From: Cochliopodium minus | Lineage: Eukaryota; Discosea; Himatismenida; Cochliopodiidae | Assembly: GCA_024220525.1 (NCBI GenBank) | Contig: JAMYWO010000015.1 | Span: 1 to 46,796 of the forward strand | DNA: 46,796 bases | Reading direction: 5' to 3' | In this document: positions 1 through 11,649 of the stretch, piece by piece | Layout of the letters: each line of letters starts with the position of its first letter | How positions within the stretch are numbered: the stretch's first letter is position 1 | The notes under the pieces: model-generated | What the model was told of the DNA's origin: nothing | Databases searched by the model: none | The model's input: the letters and a program-made list of their open reading frames with translations, nothing else | Position numbers and translations under genes: made by a program

Positions 1-1502
1 ATGAAGTGAATATAAACAAGGGAAATTTTTTGCCAACTGATAAAGAATTGTATCCTTCAAAAAAAAAAAAATATTTTATATTTAATTTGATGAAACTAAT
101 TTTTTTTTTTAATTTTTGAGGATAATCAACAAATATGCTTTTAATGCTTTGTTGAAGGAAGAAATATTAAATTATAGTGTATGGGTAAACATTAGTAGTG
201 CTGCTTTGTGCATTTTACAAGAAATTTTTGAGGAAGAAATCATAAAAATTTTCAAGAAAAAATCAGAGAAAGTAAAAGGAGGAGAGATTTTGATGAGGTT
301 GGATGTTCCAAAAAAAGAGGATGAATATGTTGATGAATATTTCGAAGATTTCAGCGATTCTTTTTTTGAAAGTAATTTAGATGACGATGAAAAAGATGAA
401 TACAAAGAAATTGACGATAGTAATTTTTTAAAACTTTTCTTTTAAATTTAAAATTTTTTTAATTCTTAAAACATTTAATAAATTAATTTAGATTAAATTT
501 AAATTTTTCAAAAAAATTATTAATCACTTTTATTAACATTTAATTGATTGTTTCTTAAAATTTTTTAAATTCAACTGATTTTAGATTTTGAAAAAATGTA
601 CGATCAACAAGACGATTTAATCAAAGATGATTCTCTTGAAAAAACAGAAGAGGAAAAATCACCAGAGATCGAAAAGAAAAAGAGGAAAAAGAGGAAAAGG
701 AAATCTTGCGTAGATTCCTACGAATCTTCAACCGAAAAAGATGATTATGATGCATATTACAAAATTCAAAAAAAAATGAACAAAGAAAAAGAAAAAGGAG
801 ATGAAAATTGGAAAAGAAAGAGAAAACGGGGCCATTTGAGAATGAAAAAATTGGTGAATAGTAGTTATGAATTGCATCGTTATCAAGGTAGTAATTTTAA
901 GGAAAGCATTTTGAGTCATCGTTTCAAGAATGACTTTTATTTTGATAATTTTGTTTCGAAGCTTTCCTTAAAATTTAGTTTGAAAAAATTTAAATCTAAA
1001 AATGGAATGCCTTATTCTTTGATGTTAGCTGAAAATAGTGGACATCTAATGGATGTAAAAAAAAAAGTTATTTAATTTTAAATTTATTTCTTTAATTTTA
1101 AAAAAGGAAATTAGAAAAGAAATTTTGTTAACCTCAACAGAAGAACAATTTATCAAGTTTCTTGAAGAAGAAGACAACGATGGAAACAATATTTTGTGTT
1201 GTGCAAATGAAATTCCTCAAACTGTCGAATTTTTAGCAGAAAACAAAAGAACTTTCAACAAACAAAACAAAGATGGAGATACTGCATTACATATTTGTTG
1301 TTTAAACTATGATGTTGATTCTGTCGAGATTTTGTGCTCTTATCCTGACTCTATCGATTTTGATGTCAAGAATGATCTTGGGAAAACTCCACTTGATCTT
1401 TTAAATTTTATGAAGGAAAATACAAGTGATGAAAAATATTTGAAGAAAATTGACGAGATGATAAAGTTTATAAATTTTTCTATTCAAACAAAAACAAAAT
1501 AA
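1..1502 (+). CDS. F-box/ankyrin-repeat protein, array copy 1 (5' end outside window)
   Basis: This is the 3' part of the gene seen whole at 1627-3450. Exons are 1-49 (tail of the F-box exon), 121-419, 585-1054 and 1107-1502; introns are GT-AG and phases agree throughout. The C-terminal exon carries ankyrin repeats with the classic DGDTALHICC and DLGKTPLDLL cores. The central exon has a very basic stretch (KKKRKKRKRK), a likely nuclear localisation signal. The protein sequence is identical to that of the next copy. Its first exons lie before the window, or the right window end (46708) may be a copy of them. Confidence 0.85.
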
Positions 1503-1626
1503 ATTAATTTTCTTGGATTTTTTTTTTTTTGAGAAAAAGAAAAAAGAAAATCAAATAACAAATCAAGATCACAGCTCTTTACAACAATTTTGCATTTTGA
1601 TTTATTTCAAAATTAAATAAAAAAAA

Positions 1627-3450
1627 ATGGATTTGATTGGAAAGCTTCCCAAATTTCTCAAGTAATTAAAATTTAAATTCCAAATTTTTCTTCTTTATTT
1701 GATGATCTTTTCTCTTTTATCAATTCTATTAAAATACTTGAAAAGGATGGAGATTTTATCAGAATTCAACGATTTTTTTGTTGATTATCCAAATTATTGT
1801 CTTGTTTGCAAAGAATGGTATTCATTTTTGAATTCAGATGCATATTGGAAAAGGATATTCTTGAAGAATAAAAGAGATTTGATAATGAAAGGAATAATAA
1901 CAATAAAAGATGATCCACAAGATGTTTTATCAATCAAATCACTCTTTTATGAAGTGAATATAAACAAGGGAAATTTTTTGCCAACTGATAAAGAATTGTA
2001 TCCTTCAAAAAAAAAAAAATATTTTATATTTAATTTGATGAAACTAATTTTTTTTTTTAATTTTTGAGGATAATCAACAAATATGCTTTTAATGCTTTGT
2101 TGAAGGAAGAAATATTAAATTATAGTGTATGGGTAAACATTAGTAGTGCTGCTTTGTGCATTTTACAAGAAATTTTTGAGGAAGAAATCATAAAAATTTT
2201 CAAGAAAAAATCAGAGAAAGTAAAAGGAGGAGAGATTTTGATGAGGTTGGATGTTCCAAAAAAAGAGGATGAATATGTTGATGAATATTTCGAAGATTTC
2301 AGCGATTCTTTTTTTGAAAGTAATTTAGATGACGATGAAAAAGATGAATACAAAGAAATTGACGATAGTAATTTTTTAAAACTTTTCTTTTAAATTTAAA
2401 ATTTTTTTAATTCTTAAAACATTTAATAAATTAATTTAGATTAAATTTAAATTTTTCAAAAAAATTATTAATCACTTTTATTAACATTTAATTGATTGTT
2501 TCTTAAAATTTTTTAAATTCAACTGATTTTAGATTTTGAAAAAATGTACGATCAACAAGACGATTTAATCAAAGATGATTCTCTTGAAAAAACAGAAGAG
2601 GAAAAATCACCAGAGATCGAAAAGAAAAAGAGGAAAAAGAGGAAAAGGAAATCTTGCGTAGATTCCTACGAATCTTCAACCGAAAAAGATGATTATGATG
2701 CATATTACAAAATTCAAAAAAAAATGAACAAAGAAAAAGAAAAAGGAGATGAAAATTGGAAAAGAAAGAGAAAACGGGGCCATTTGAGAATGAAAAAATT
2801 GGTGAATAGTAGTTATGAATTGCATCGTTATCAAGGTAGTAATTTTAAGGAAAGCATTTTGAGTCATCGTTTCAAGAATGACTTTTATTTTGATAATTTT
2901 GTTTCGAAGCTTTCCTTAAAATTTAGTTTGAAAAAATTTAAATCTAAAAATGGAATGCCTTATTCTTTGATGTTAGCTGAAAATAGTGGACATCTAATGG
3001 ATGTAAAAAAAAAAGTTATTTAATTTTAAATTTATTTCTTTAATTTTAAAAAAGGAAATTAGAAAAGAAATTTTGTTAACCTCAACAGAAGAACAATTTA
3101 TCAAGTTTCTTGAAGAAGAAGACAACGATGGAAACAATATTTTGTGTTGTGCAAATGAAATTCCTCAAACTGTCGAATTTTTAGCAGAAAACAAAAGAAC
3201 TTTCAACAAACAAAACAAAGATGGAGATACTGCATTACATATTTGTTGTTTAAACTATGATGTTGATTCTGTCGAGATTTTGTGCTCTTATCCTGACTCT
3301 ATCGATTTTGATGTCAAGAATGATCTTGGGAAAACTCCACTTGATCTTTTAAATTTTATGAAGGAAAATACAAGTGATGAAAAATATTTGAAGAAAATTG
3401 ACGAGATGATAAAGTTTATAAATTTTTCTATTCAAACAAAAACAAAATAA
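1627..3450 (+). CDS. F-box/ankyrin-repeat protein, array copy 2 (complete)
   Basis: Five exons: 1627-1661, 1746-1997, 2069-2367, 2533-3002 and 3055-3450. Exons 1-2 join to give an N-terminal F-box: start MDLIGKLPKFLKMEIL, then CLVCKEWYSFL and AYWKRIF. F-box proteins are substrate adaptors that bind SKP1 in SCF ubiquitin ligases. Exon 3 has a helical segment (KYAFNALL...ISSAALCILQEI) that faintly recalls a histone fold, followed by an acidic tract. Exon 4 holds a basic, probably nuclear-targeting stretch. Exon 5 holds about two ankyrin repeats. The protein is about 480 residues. The start is chosen because the ATG sits in an A-run and begins the F-box. The exact cellular role is unknown; the F-box and ankyrin calls are firm, the middle is unassigned. 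Confidence 0.85.
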
Positions 3451-3574
3451 ATTAATTTTCTTGGATTTTTTTTTTTTTGAGAAAAAGAAAAAAGAAAATC
3501 AAATAACAAATCAAGATCACAGCTCTTTACAACAATTTTGCATTTTGATTTATTTCAAAATTAAATAAAAAAAA

Positions 3575-5636
3575 ATGGATTTGATTGGAAAGCTTCCCAA
3601 ATTTCTCAAGTAATTAAAATTTAAATTCCAAATTTTTCTTCTTTATTTGATGATCTTTTCTCTTTTATCAATTCTATTAAAATACTTGAAAAGGATGGAG
3701 ATTTTATCAGAATTCAACGATTTTTTTGTTGATTATCCAAATTATTGTCTTGTTTGCAAAGAATGGTATTCATTTTTGAATTCAGATGCATATTGGAAAA
3801 GGATATTCTTGAAGAATAAAAGAGATTTGATAATGAAAGGAATAATAACAATAAAAGATGATCCACAAGATGTTTTATCAATCAAATCACTCTTTTATGA
3901 AGTGAATATAAACAAGGGAAATTTTTTGCCAACTGATAAAGAATTGTATCCTTCAAAAAAAAAAAAATATTTTTAATTTTTTATATTTCAGTTTACAAAA
4001 AATTCTGTGAAACTAAATTTTTTTTATTTTCGAGGATATTCAACAAATATACTTTTAATGTTATTTTGAGGGAAGTGATGCAGGAAAGAATCTCTAACAT
4101 GACAATAAGTAGTGCAGCGTCATGTCTCATTCAAGAAATTTCCGAAAAAGAAATCAAAAAAATTTTCAAGAAAAATTCAGAGAAAGTAAAAGGAGGAGAG
4201 ATTTTGATGAAATTGGAAGTTCCCAAAAGAGGAGATGAACACATCGATGAATATTTCGAAGATTTCAGTGAATCTTTTTTTGAAAGTAATTTAGATTTAG
4301 ATGAAAAAGATGAATACAAACAAGTTGATGATGGTAAATTCTTTTCAATCTTTATTTTTTTAAAATTAAAAAAATTTTTCCCCAATTATTCTGTTTTTAA
4401 AATGAATTTAATTTTAAATTTTGTTTTTACTCTACGTATTATATTAAAAAAATAATAACCTTTGATTTATTTATTTTTTGAAGTTTTTTTTTTCTTTTTT
4501 CTCGGTTATTTTATTATTCTTCTTGAGCTACACTACATTTTTTTTTTTGATTTTTTTTTAAATTTTTTTATTGAATTATTTTTTTTTAAAGAAATAGAAA
4601 AAATGTACGATCAACGAGACGACCAAATCAAACCAGACTCAGGGTCATACACAGATACAGAAGAAGATGAAGTGGACAAGTTTCCAGAGTTCAAAAAAAG
4701 AAAGTGGAACAAGAGAAAAAGACACCTCGAAATGCACAACTCCAATTCCTTTTCCTCTGATAACGATGACCATGACGCCTTTTATGTAGAACTAAAAGAT
4801 TTGAGTGAGAACGAAAAAGCTGGTGGTATTTTTTGTTTTACTAAATTTATTTTTTTTTTAAACATTTTTTATTTTTTTATTTATTTTAGTTTCAACCTAT
4901 ATTTTAAAATTAACTTTAAATTTTCTTTTTTTTTATTTTTCTCTTAAAAAAAAAAATAGAGGACAAAATAGTATCAGAAAAGAAAATGAAACACAAAAAA
5001 CAAAAATTCAAAAATAGAAAAATGAGAAAACTTGTTAACAGTCAGCACGAATTATCATGTGTCCATTCTCGTTTCAAAGACAGGGCGATGAAACACGTTT
5101 ATGAGTACAACGAGTTTGCTCTTGATGACTTTTCCCATGAAATTTGGAAACTGTTGAAAAAGAATAAGTTGAAGTCTAGTGATGGGATTCCTTATGTATT
5201 CATAATCGCCGAAAGTTGTGAATCTTTACTTGATGTAAAAAAAAATTTTATTTATTATTTTTTATATTGAATTTAATTTTCTTTATTGTTATTTTAATTT
5301 ATTTATTTTAATAATCAAAAGGAAATAACAAATGCTGTCATTCAAAATGCAAAAAAAGAAAACAGTATCTCAATTGAAGATTATTTGAGGTTTCTTGAAG
5401 AAGAAGACAACGATGGAAACAATATTTTGAGTTGTGCAAATGAAATTCCCGAAACTGTCAAATTTTTAGCAGAAAACAAAAGAAATTTCAACAAACAAAA
5501 CAAAGATGGAGATACTGCATTACATATTTGTTGTTTAAACTATGATGTTGATTCTGTCGAGATTTTGTGCTCTTATCCTGACTCTATCGATTTTGATGTC
5601 AAGAATGATCTTGGGAAAACTCCCTTGATCTTTTAA
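3575..5636 (+). pseudogene. F-box/ankyrin-repeat gene, diverged copy 3, frameshifted 3' end
   Basis: Exons 1-2 (3575-3609, 3694-3945) are identical to the array units. The rest is a paralogue: exons 4035-4333, 4598-4825, 4960-5234 and 5322-5636. It has an intron (4826-4959) that the array copies lack, in the middle of their fourth exon. In the ankyrin region, ACTCCACTTGAT of the other copies is ACTCCCTTGAT here. The loss of one base brings a stop at 5634-5636. Sequence downstream still resembles the normal C-terminus in other frames up to about 5770, so this end appears to be decaying. The F-box and most of the protein remain open, so a truncated product is possible. Confidence 0.75.
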
Positions 5637-5944
5637 ATTATTTAAAAGAAAATACAACTGATAACAAAGAAATAAGAGATGGAAATCTCTAGTCCAAATT
5701 GAAGAGATGATTGACATCATTAACCAAGCTATCCAAATAAAAACAACTAAATTAAAATCAAAACAAAATTAAAATAATTTTAATTTTCCTTTTCGATTTT
5801 TTTCTTTTGAGGATTCAAAATTAAATCTTTATGTTTTGAAGATTTTGTTCTAATTGTTCGTTAATATTTTCTTTCTCTTCCTCATTTTTCGTAGATATTT
5901 AACCAAGTTTTTGAAAGAGGAGAGTTTTTCAAAAGCGTTTTTGT

Positions 5945-8900
5945 CTAGCTTTTCTTCCAACTGGTCAAGTTAAGAACACTTTGGAGGAAAACAAAACTTG
6001 CTTGAAATATTTGAGATAGAATAAAGTTAAAACGAGATGGAAACCTTAAACAAAATGTAAAATGAAGAAATAAAATAAAAATAAAAATAAAATAAAAATA
6101 TAAATATAAATAAAAATAAAAATACAAAAAAATAAAATAAAAATAAAAATAAAAATAAATAAAAATATAAAAAAAATAAAATAAAATAAAAATAAAAATA
6201 AAATAAAAATAAAATAAAAATAAAAATAAAAATAAAATAAAATAAAATAAAAATAAAATAAAAATAAAAATAAAAAAAATAAAAATAAAAATAAAAATAA
6301 AAATGAAAATAAAAATAAAAATGAAAAATATAAATATAAATAGAAATAAAAATAAAATAAAAATAAAAATAAGAATTAAAAAAATAAAAATAAAAATAAA
6401 ATAAAAAAAAAAAAATAAAATAAAAAAATAAAAATAAAAAAAATGAAAAATAAAATAAAAAAAAAATATAAAAGGAATCTACTTGTAGAAGGAGATTCCT
6501 CAAGCAACTGATTCATGAAATTCTGCTGATGAACCTGCTTCAGCTGCAACTTGGCCTTCTTGTCCAAAGGCTTCAAAAAGATGTCTTGCTGCTCCGAAAT
6601 GCGCTCTAAAAAATTAAAAAAAGAAGAGAACGAGTCCGCACAAGACTTCTCGAGACCCTGCAAGTCGGAGATTAATTTTTTGTTGTCGAATTTGGAGAGG
6701 AGCTCTTTGCGGTCTTTGGCGGTGAGGCTGGAGGTGGAGGGGGTCTTGATGAATTTGGAGTTGGCTTCAAAGGTGATGCAGATGTTGACGATTTCTGTCC
6801 CTAGTTTTTGAAGCGCGAATTTTTCAAGGACTGATTTTGTGTCCTCTTATAAAAGTGGAAAAATAATGATTCGTTTTAAAAATATAAAAAAAAATTAAAA
6901 AAAAAATGAAAGAAATAAATAAAAATGAATGTTAAATTAGATATGAAAGATAAAAAATAAAAATTAAAAAAAAAAATGAATACAAAAGAAATATAAAAAA
7001 AAATGAATATAAAAAAAATGAAAAATAAAATGAAAATAAATGTTATGTTGGAAATGAAAGATAAAAACAAAAAAGATAGTTTAAAAAACAAATAATTTCA
7101 AAAAAATTAGATGTAAAAAAAATGAAAATAATAATAAAAATAAAAATAAAATATAATTTCAAAAAAATTTAAAAAAATGATTAAAAAATAAAAAAAATTT
7201 TGAAGAAAATTTTTTTTACTATCATTAAAAGTAGATACAGATTCAGAAAAAAGTAAAAGGTTGTGATAATTAGCAGTCAACTTCTGATGAAAATCGCCAA
7301 GTTTCTGATTGTCAATGGAGTTGCTGACCAAAACAGACTTGCTCTCCCTCACATAAACTTTGTTGGCCTCCTCCAAAAACATGTTGGACAATTCCTCCAA
7401 CATAGGATCTTCTTCGTCGGACAATTTAGGATGAATGTTACTTCCGATGAGCTTCATAATTTCTTCAACTTTAATTTTCTTGGCAGGAAGTTTTTGTGTT
7501 GAGGAACTTTTTTTGTTATTTGAGGAAGTTTTTTTGGTTGATCTTTGTCCCTTTTTCCCTTTGACTGGCCTTTCGTCATCTTCTTCGATCGGAAGTTTTT
7601 TTTCTACGTAAGGATCTTCCGACGCTTTTTTTTTGGAGTATTGATCGACGAGATCCGAGAAAGATTTGTAGGCACTCTGGTTCAAGATGTATTTTCCGTC
7701 CAATATGATCGCCTCTGTGCTTTCTATGCATTCGCACTTATCCAAAATGATGTATGCATCCTCTTCTTCAAGTGGACTTGGAATAAATTCCTAAAAAAAA
7801 GTCAGAATTATTTTTTTTTGTACTTTTTAATTTTTTTGCTTTAAATTTTTAACTTTTATTTTAAATGGGTTCATTGTTATTTATATTAATTTTGTTTAAT
7901 TTGTTTAATTTTTTTACTTTAAATTTTTTTAACTTTTAATTTAATTTTAAATTTGTTAATTATTCATTTTTTCAATTTAATTATTTTATAGGTTCATTGT
8001 TGTTTATATTAAATCTTTCTTTAATCTTTTTGTTTAATTTTTAAGTGTTTAAAATTTTAGAATTGAAAAAAAAAAAATTACTGCTTACCATAGAATTTAT
8101 CCACTGAGCTTGAGACAAACCTTCTTCAATCATCATATTGACACGAGAAATCATAAGATCATTAACATAAACAGAATGCAAAGCAAGACCATCCTTGTAG
8201 TTGTTCTTAAGGTAAGACTTGGGGTTCTCGATGTTCATCTTGGCGAGAGCGGTGTAGTAAACGAACCCGTTTTGCCTGAAAAAGTTGTCGACCCACTCGT
8301 CCCTTTTCTTGGAGAACATTGATGGTATGAAAGTGTTTCCTATCAAGTTTCCGTACAACCTCCCTTCTTTGATTAGTTCTTGGATATAACCTATTTTCCA
8401 ATAAAAATAAAAATAAAAAAAAAGATTAATATGAAAAGTATAGTTCGAGAATGGAACAAAAATAATTTGTTCTTTGAAGTTTTGAAAATCAATGTGAAAG
8501 TTTTAATTTCTTGTCTAATTTTATATTTAAAAAAAAAATTTTGAAGGAATAATTTTTATTTGAAATTTATGCATTTGCAAAAGCAAAGAATTTTGTTATC
8601 AGAGAAATTTAATAAAAATAATCTTCAAAATAATCGAAGTAAAGAATTTTAACTTTTTATAAAGATCAATTTAAAGGTTTGGATTTTTTGAAATATAATT
8701 TTTAAATTTTTTAAAGATTTTATGTTGATTTACTTGTAAAAATTTTTGGATGGAAATGATATGCACTCATCAATTGATTAATTTGGGTGGGTTTGGTTAT
8801 TGCAGAGAAACATCCTCTAATCTTGGATTTCTCCCTCTCTATGAAGATATTGTTGAAGATCATGTCCTCCTCTAACACCACATCTTTATCCATCTTCTTG

Positions 8901-9491
8901 CAATTGGACAATAAGCTGTGGATCTTCTTTGTAGGGATGGAAAATCTCTCTGATAGTTCTGTTAACACTAATTCTCCTTCATTACTCAACATTTCAAGTA
9001 TTTCATTCACTATCCCCTCCAGATAGGTATTTGTGATTATTTCTGTGCCTATCATTTGTATTTCTTTGTTTTCTTTTAGCAATTTTTGAAGTCTATTTTG
9101 TATTGATGATAATTCTATGTTCAAAAGTGTTTGCAATCTATCTATTTCGATTCTTCCTTTCAAGCATATTTCCAATAATTCTTTATCTAATTGTTTTTCA
9201 GTGACATATTCCTTTAATAAAATATTATAACCCAAAATGTGATTAAATTCAATAAAGATTGGGAGAATATTTGAAATATATGGATTATATATTTTAATTT
9301 TAGATCTAAAACGTAAAAAGGGTGCATTTATTTACCTTTCCATCCAAAGTAAAATATAAATTCTTTAATATTTTTTTCGTGATTATTTTTTCCACTAATT
9401 CTATACAATTTCTTTCACTCAATTTGATTTTAACTTCCTCATTTTGAACACTTTGAAAGGCATTCATCAATTCTTCCAATTCTTTATCCAT
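5945..9491 (-). CDS. UFL1: UFL1, E3 UFM1-protein ligase 1
   Basis: UFL1 transfers the ubiquitin-like UFM1 to substrates such as ribosomal protein uL24 at the ER. Exons on the minus strand: 9336-9491, 8734-9211, 8089-8390, 7220-7790, 6483-6845 and 5945-6000. Diagnostic matches to animal/plant UFL1, from memory: LSERNCIELV near residue 25, LDGKEYVTEKQ, IRGCFSAITKPTQIN, EWVDNFFRQNGF with SYLKNNY, and a charged linker (KGKKGQRSTKK) before the C-terminal domain. The start is set at the M of MDKELEELMNAF, which aligns with the family start. The predicted protein is about 640 residues against roughly 790 in human. The last exon is the weak point: the phase-consistent frame stops at 5945, while a UFL1-like stretch (LEEKLDKNAFEKL) continues in another frame to 5850. 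That suggests a frameshift, a sequencing error or an unrecognised splice. Confidence 0.9.
6058..6475. repeat. Low-complexity (AAATA/AAAAT)n tract
   Basis: About 400 bp of interrupted 5-6 base A/T repeats. It lies inside what I read as the last intron of UFL1 on the minus strand. The long open frame on the minus strand here codes only for F, Y, L and I and is an artefact of the repeat. Confidence 0.9.
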
Positions 9492-9503
9492 TCTGTCAAT
9501 CAA

Positions 9504-9983
9504 TAAGAACCAAATATTTTTTTTTTTATTATTTTATTTTTTATAAATAATATTATAAATAAAAAAAAACTTGTAAATTCTTTGTTCCTTTTAAAATTAT
9601 ATAAAAAAAGATTAAAAATTTAGATGATGATTGTCTTTATTGACATATAATTTGGATTTATAATGACATTTTTACCAAGATCTGTTCTGAATAAATTTTT
9701 AATCTTTTAGAGTATTTTATATAAATAATTTTCTCAAAAATTTCTTATTGAATCTATTACAATCCAGAATATAAAAAAGAATTCTTTTCGAATTTAAATC
9801 AAAAAAACCCTCAATTCAAGTAATAGACCTAATTATTACTCAAAATCTCTTCAGAATATATACAAAAAATTCATTTGAAAAAACCTCAATACAATAATAG
9901 ACCTATTTATGAATTTACTTTTGATATATATATATTCAAAATATATAAAGAAATGAAACAGATCATTCAAAAAAAAAAAAATA
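9504..9983. other. Intergenic, divergent from UFL1 start to tRNA
   Basis: AT-rich with no open frame or splice-linked exon that I can support. It presumably holds the UFL1 promoter (minus strand). The A-run at 9969-9981 is the tRNA terminator when read on the minus strand. Confidence 0.6.
9969..9981 (-). terminator. Pol III T-run terminator of tRNA-Ala
   Basis: A run of As on the plus strand two bases past the tRNA 3' end reads as a long T-run on the tRNA strand, the standard RNA polymerase III stop. Confidence 0.8.
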
Positions 9984-10055
9984 GGAACTTATGGGTATCG
10001 ATCCCATTACCCTCCGCATGCAAAGCGGATGCTCTACCATGTGAGCTAAAATCCC
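9984..10055 (-). tRNA. trnA(UGC): tRNA-Ala (anticodon UGC)
   Basis: A 72-nt cloverleaf folds by eye. Acceptor GGGATTT pairs with AAGTTCC, including the G3:U70 wobble that marks alanine tRNAs for AlaRS. T8 and A9 follow, then D stem GCTC/GAGC, anticodon stem TCCGC/GCGGA with loop TTTGCAT (anticodon TGC), a 5-nt variable loop, and T stem ATGGG/CCCAT with a 7-nt loop. No intron. The base after the acceptor on the genomic strand is T, so CCA is added after transcription. The T loop (ATCGATA) is slightly unusual. Confidence 0.95.
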
Positions 10056-10134
10056 TTTATTTCATGTTATTTTTTGTTAATTTTTGCAATTTTAACAAAT
10101 TTATTGCAAAAAAGATAAAAAATAAATTAAAAAT

Positions 10135-11458
10135 TTAATCATTAAGAACAATCATTTCGTCATTTTTATAAGAAAAATCGAAATTAAGATCTTTTAGAAT
10201 TGAGGAATATTCTTCTCCAATCTTCTTAAAAACAAAAACAGAGTAAAGAGAAGTTGCCTCCCATTGATCTACAGGTATCTCCGAAATATCTTCGTTCACG
10301 ACTTTCATTTTAACAAACAAGTTTTTGTGGTTTTTAGAAAGGATTTCTTTTTCGTAAAATTCATGAAAAGGAGACAATTCAATAATTTCCAATCCATATT
10401 CTTTTGCAATTCTAAATTTTTAATTTTTAACTTATTTTAACTTTTTTGAATTATTTTTTTACTTTATAAAAAGAGGCTTGTATATAATGTATTCTGGTAA
10501 ATTTTCAATTGACTCCTCCATGTTGAAAAAATATTTCATTCCAAAATGCTTAACCTCCAAACTAGGGAAATTTATTTGATAAACAGAATTTCCAAAAGAA
10601 TTTTTTCCTTTTTTTAAAAAAAGAATTTTTAAATTTAATACCAACAAAAAAATAAATTTACCACTTTCTTTCAATAACTTAAATATTCTATAACAATTTG
10701 GTATTGTCCCAATAAAATGTCCTCCTTTCATTAATCTACTGCTCACATTTTCGAAAAAAGTTCTGACGGATGTTTCGCAGTCAAAAGCGTAATGGAGAGA
10801 AAATTGGCAACTGACGAGATTAAATTTCAAATTTTTGTCCATCTTATTTTTTTCATCGAAAATTTTTGTCTTGGCAAAAAGATAAGAATGATAAATTTAT
10901 TCTTTTTTTTTTTTTTACTTTGAAACAATCAGCGTTGATAAAAATGGCGGGAAAGTTTTTAGATTGATTAAGATTCATTATTGAATTATATCTTTCCATT
11001 GCATCATGCACACTTCCTTTCGCGATATCTTTATATTTTAAATTATTAATTCTTTTATGAATATTTATATCTTTTCTTGATATTAGTGATTTCATTAGAT
11101 TACTATACTATTATATTAAGATATACCTGCCAATACATAATGTCCTATTTCTTGTTTGATGTATTTGGAGAGATCTCCTCCCTTTCCTCCACAAATATCA
11201 AATACAGAGTATTCTCTTTTGCAATATTTCGAGATTAAAACTGCTTTTATCCAATTATTGAAGTTCCTTAGTTGCAATATATTGGTATTTTCTCTATTTC
11301 TCGATTTCCCTTATTTTTTGATGTTGAATGAGGAAATTAAATAGTGGAGGATATAAAATATTTAAGAGGATATATTATTAAAATTTTTTTTTTTTGGGAA
11401 ATCCTTTACCATACGTATTTGCAATCAAATTATGTTCTTCTTTGATTGAATCATTCAT
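10135..11458 (-). CDS. RNMT: mRNA cap guanine-N7 methyltransferase
   Basis: This nuclear enzyme adds the N7 methyl to the mRNA cap using S-adenosylmethionine (RNMT/ABD1 family). Exons: 11410-11458, 11127-11309, 10919-11070, 10662-10869, 10463-10607 and 10135-10411; together 1,014 nt, 337 residues, all phases agreeing. Family signatures: [16 protein letters not shown]-binding motif [34 protein letters not shown] and the C-terminal [13 protein letters not shown]. The usual DLGCGKGGD of motif I reads DICGGKGGD here. There is no long N-terminal extension, so this is the catalytic domain alone. The alanine tRNA follows 79 bp beyond its stop. Confidence 0.95.
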
Positions 11459-11649
11459 TTTTTTTTTTTAATTACATGTTTGAGCAAAATATTTTTTAAT
11501 GAAAAATCAATGTATAAAACAACTTCCAAATCTGAGTTTTAAGTCAATGGATAAGGAATCTCATTTAAGTGAATGAAAAAATGAAAGATTAATTGAAAAA
11601 TTTTACAAAATTATTAAAAAATAAAAAAAATTGATCGGAAAAACAACTA

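Larger units (their letters stand above)
1..3970 (+). repeat. Tandem array, 1,948-bp unit, F-box/ankyrin genes
   Basis: Bases 1-1948 recur at 1949-3896 and the match runs on to about 3970, a direct repeat with period 1,948 bp. I see no difference between the copies in coding or intron sequence. Each unit holds one F-box/ankyrin gene. At about 3970, inside the second intron just after an A-run, the third unit switches to a diverged paralogue. The 5' end of that third gene is therefore identical to the array while the rest is clearly older. Unequal crossing-over or gene conversion with a breakpoint in the A-run is the simple reading. The total number of units cannot be known because the window opens inside a unit. 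Confidence 0.95.

Noticed and set aside
121-1502. Three separate small genes per array unit
   Set aside because: Splice sites and phases join them into one F-box/ankyrin gene; the supposed starts of the first and third would be TTG codons.
6027-6503. Long minus-strand open frame rich in F, Y, L and I
   Set aside because: It is the translation of an A/T simple repeat lying in a UFL1 intron; no motif and no codon structure.
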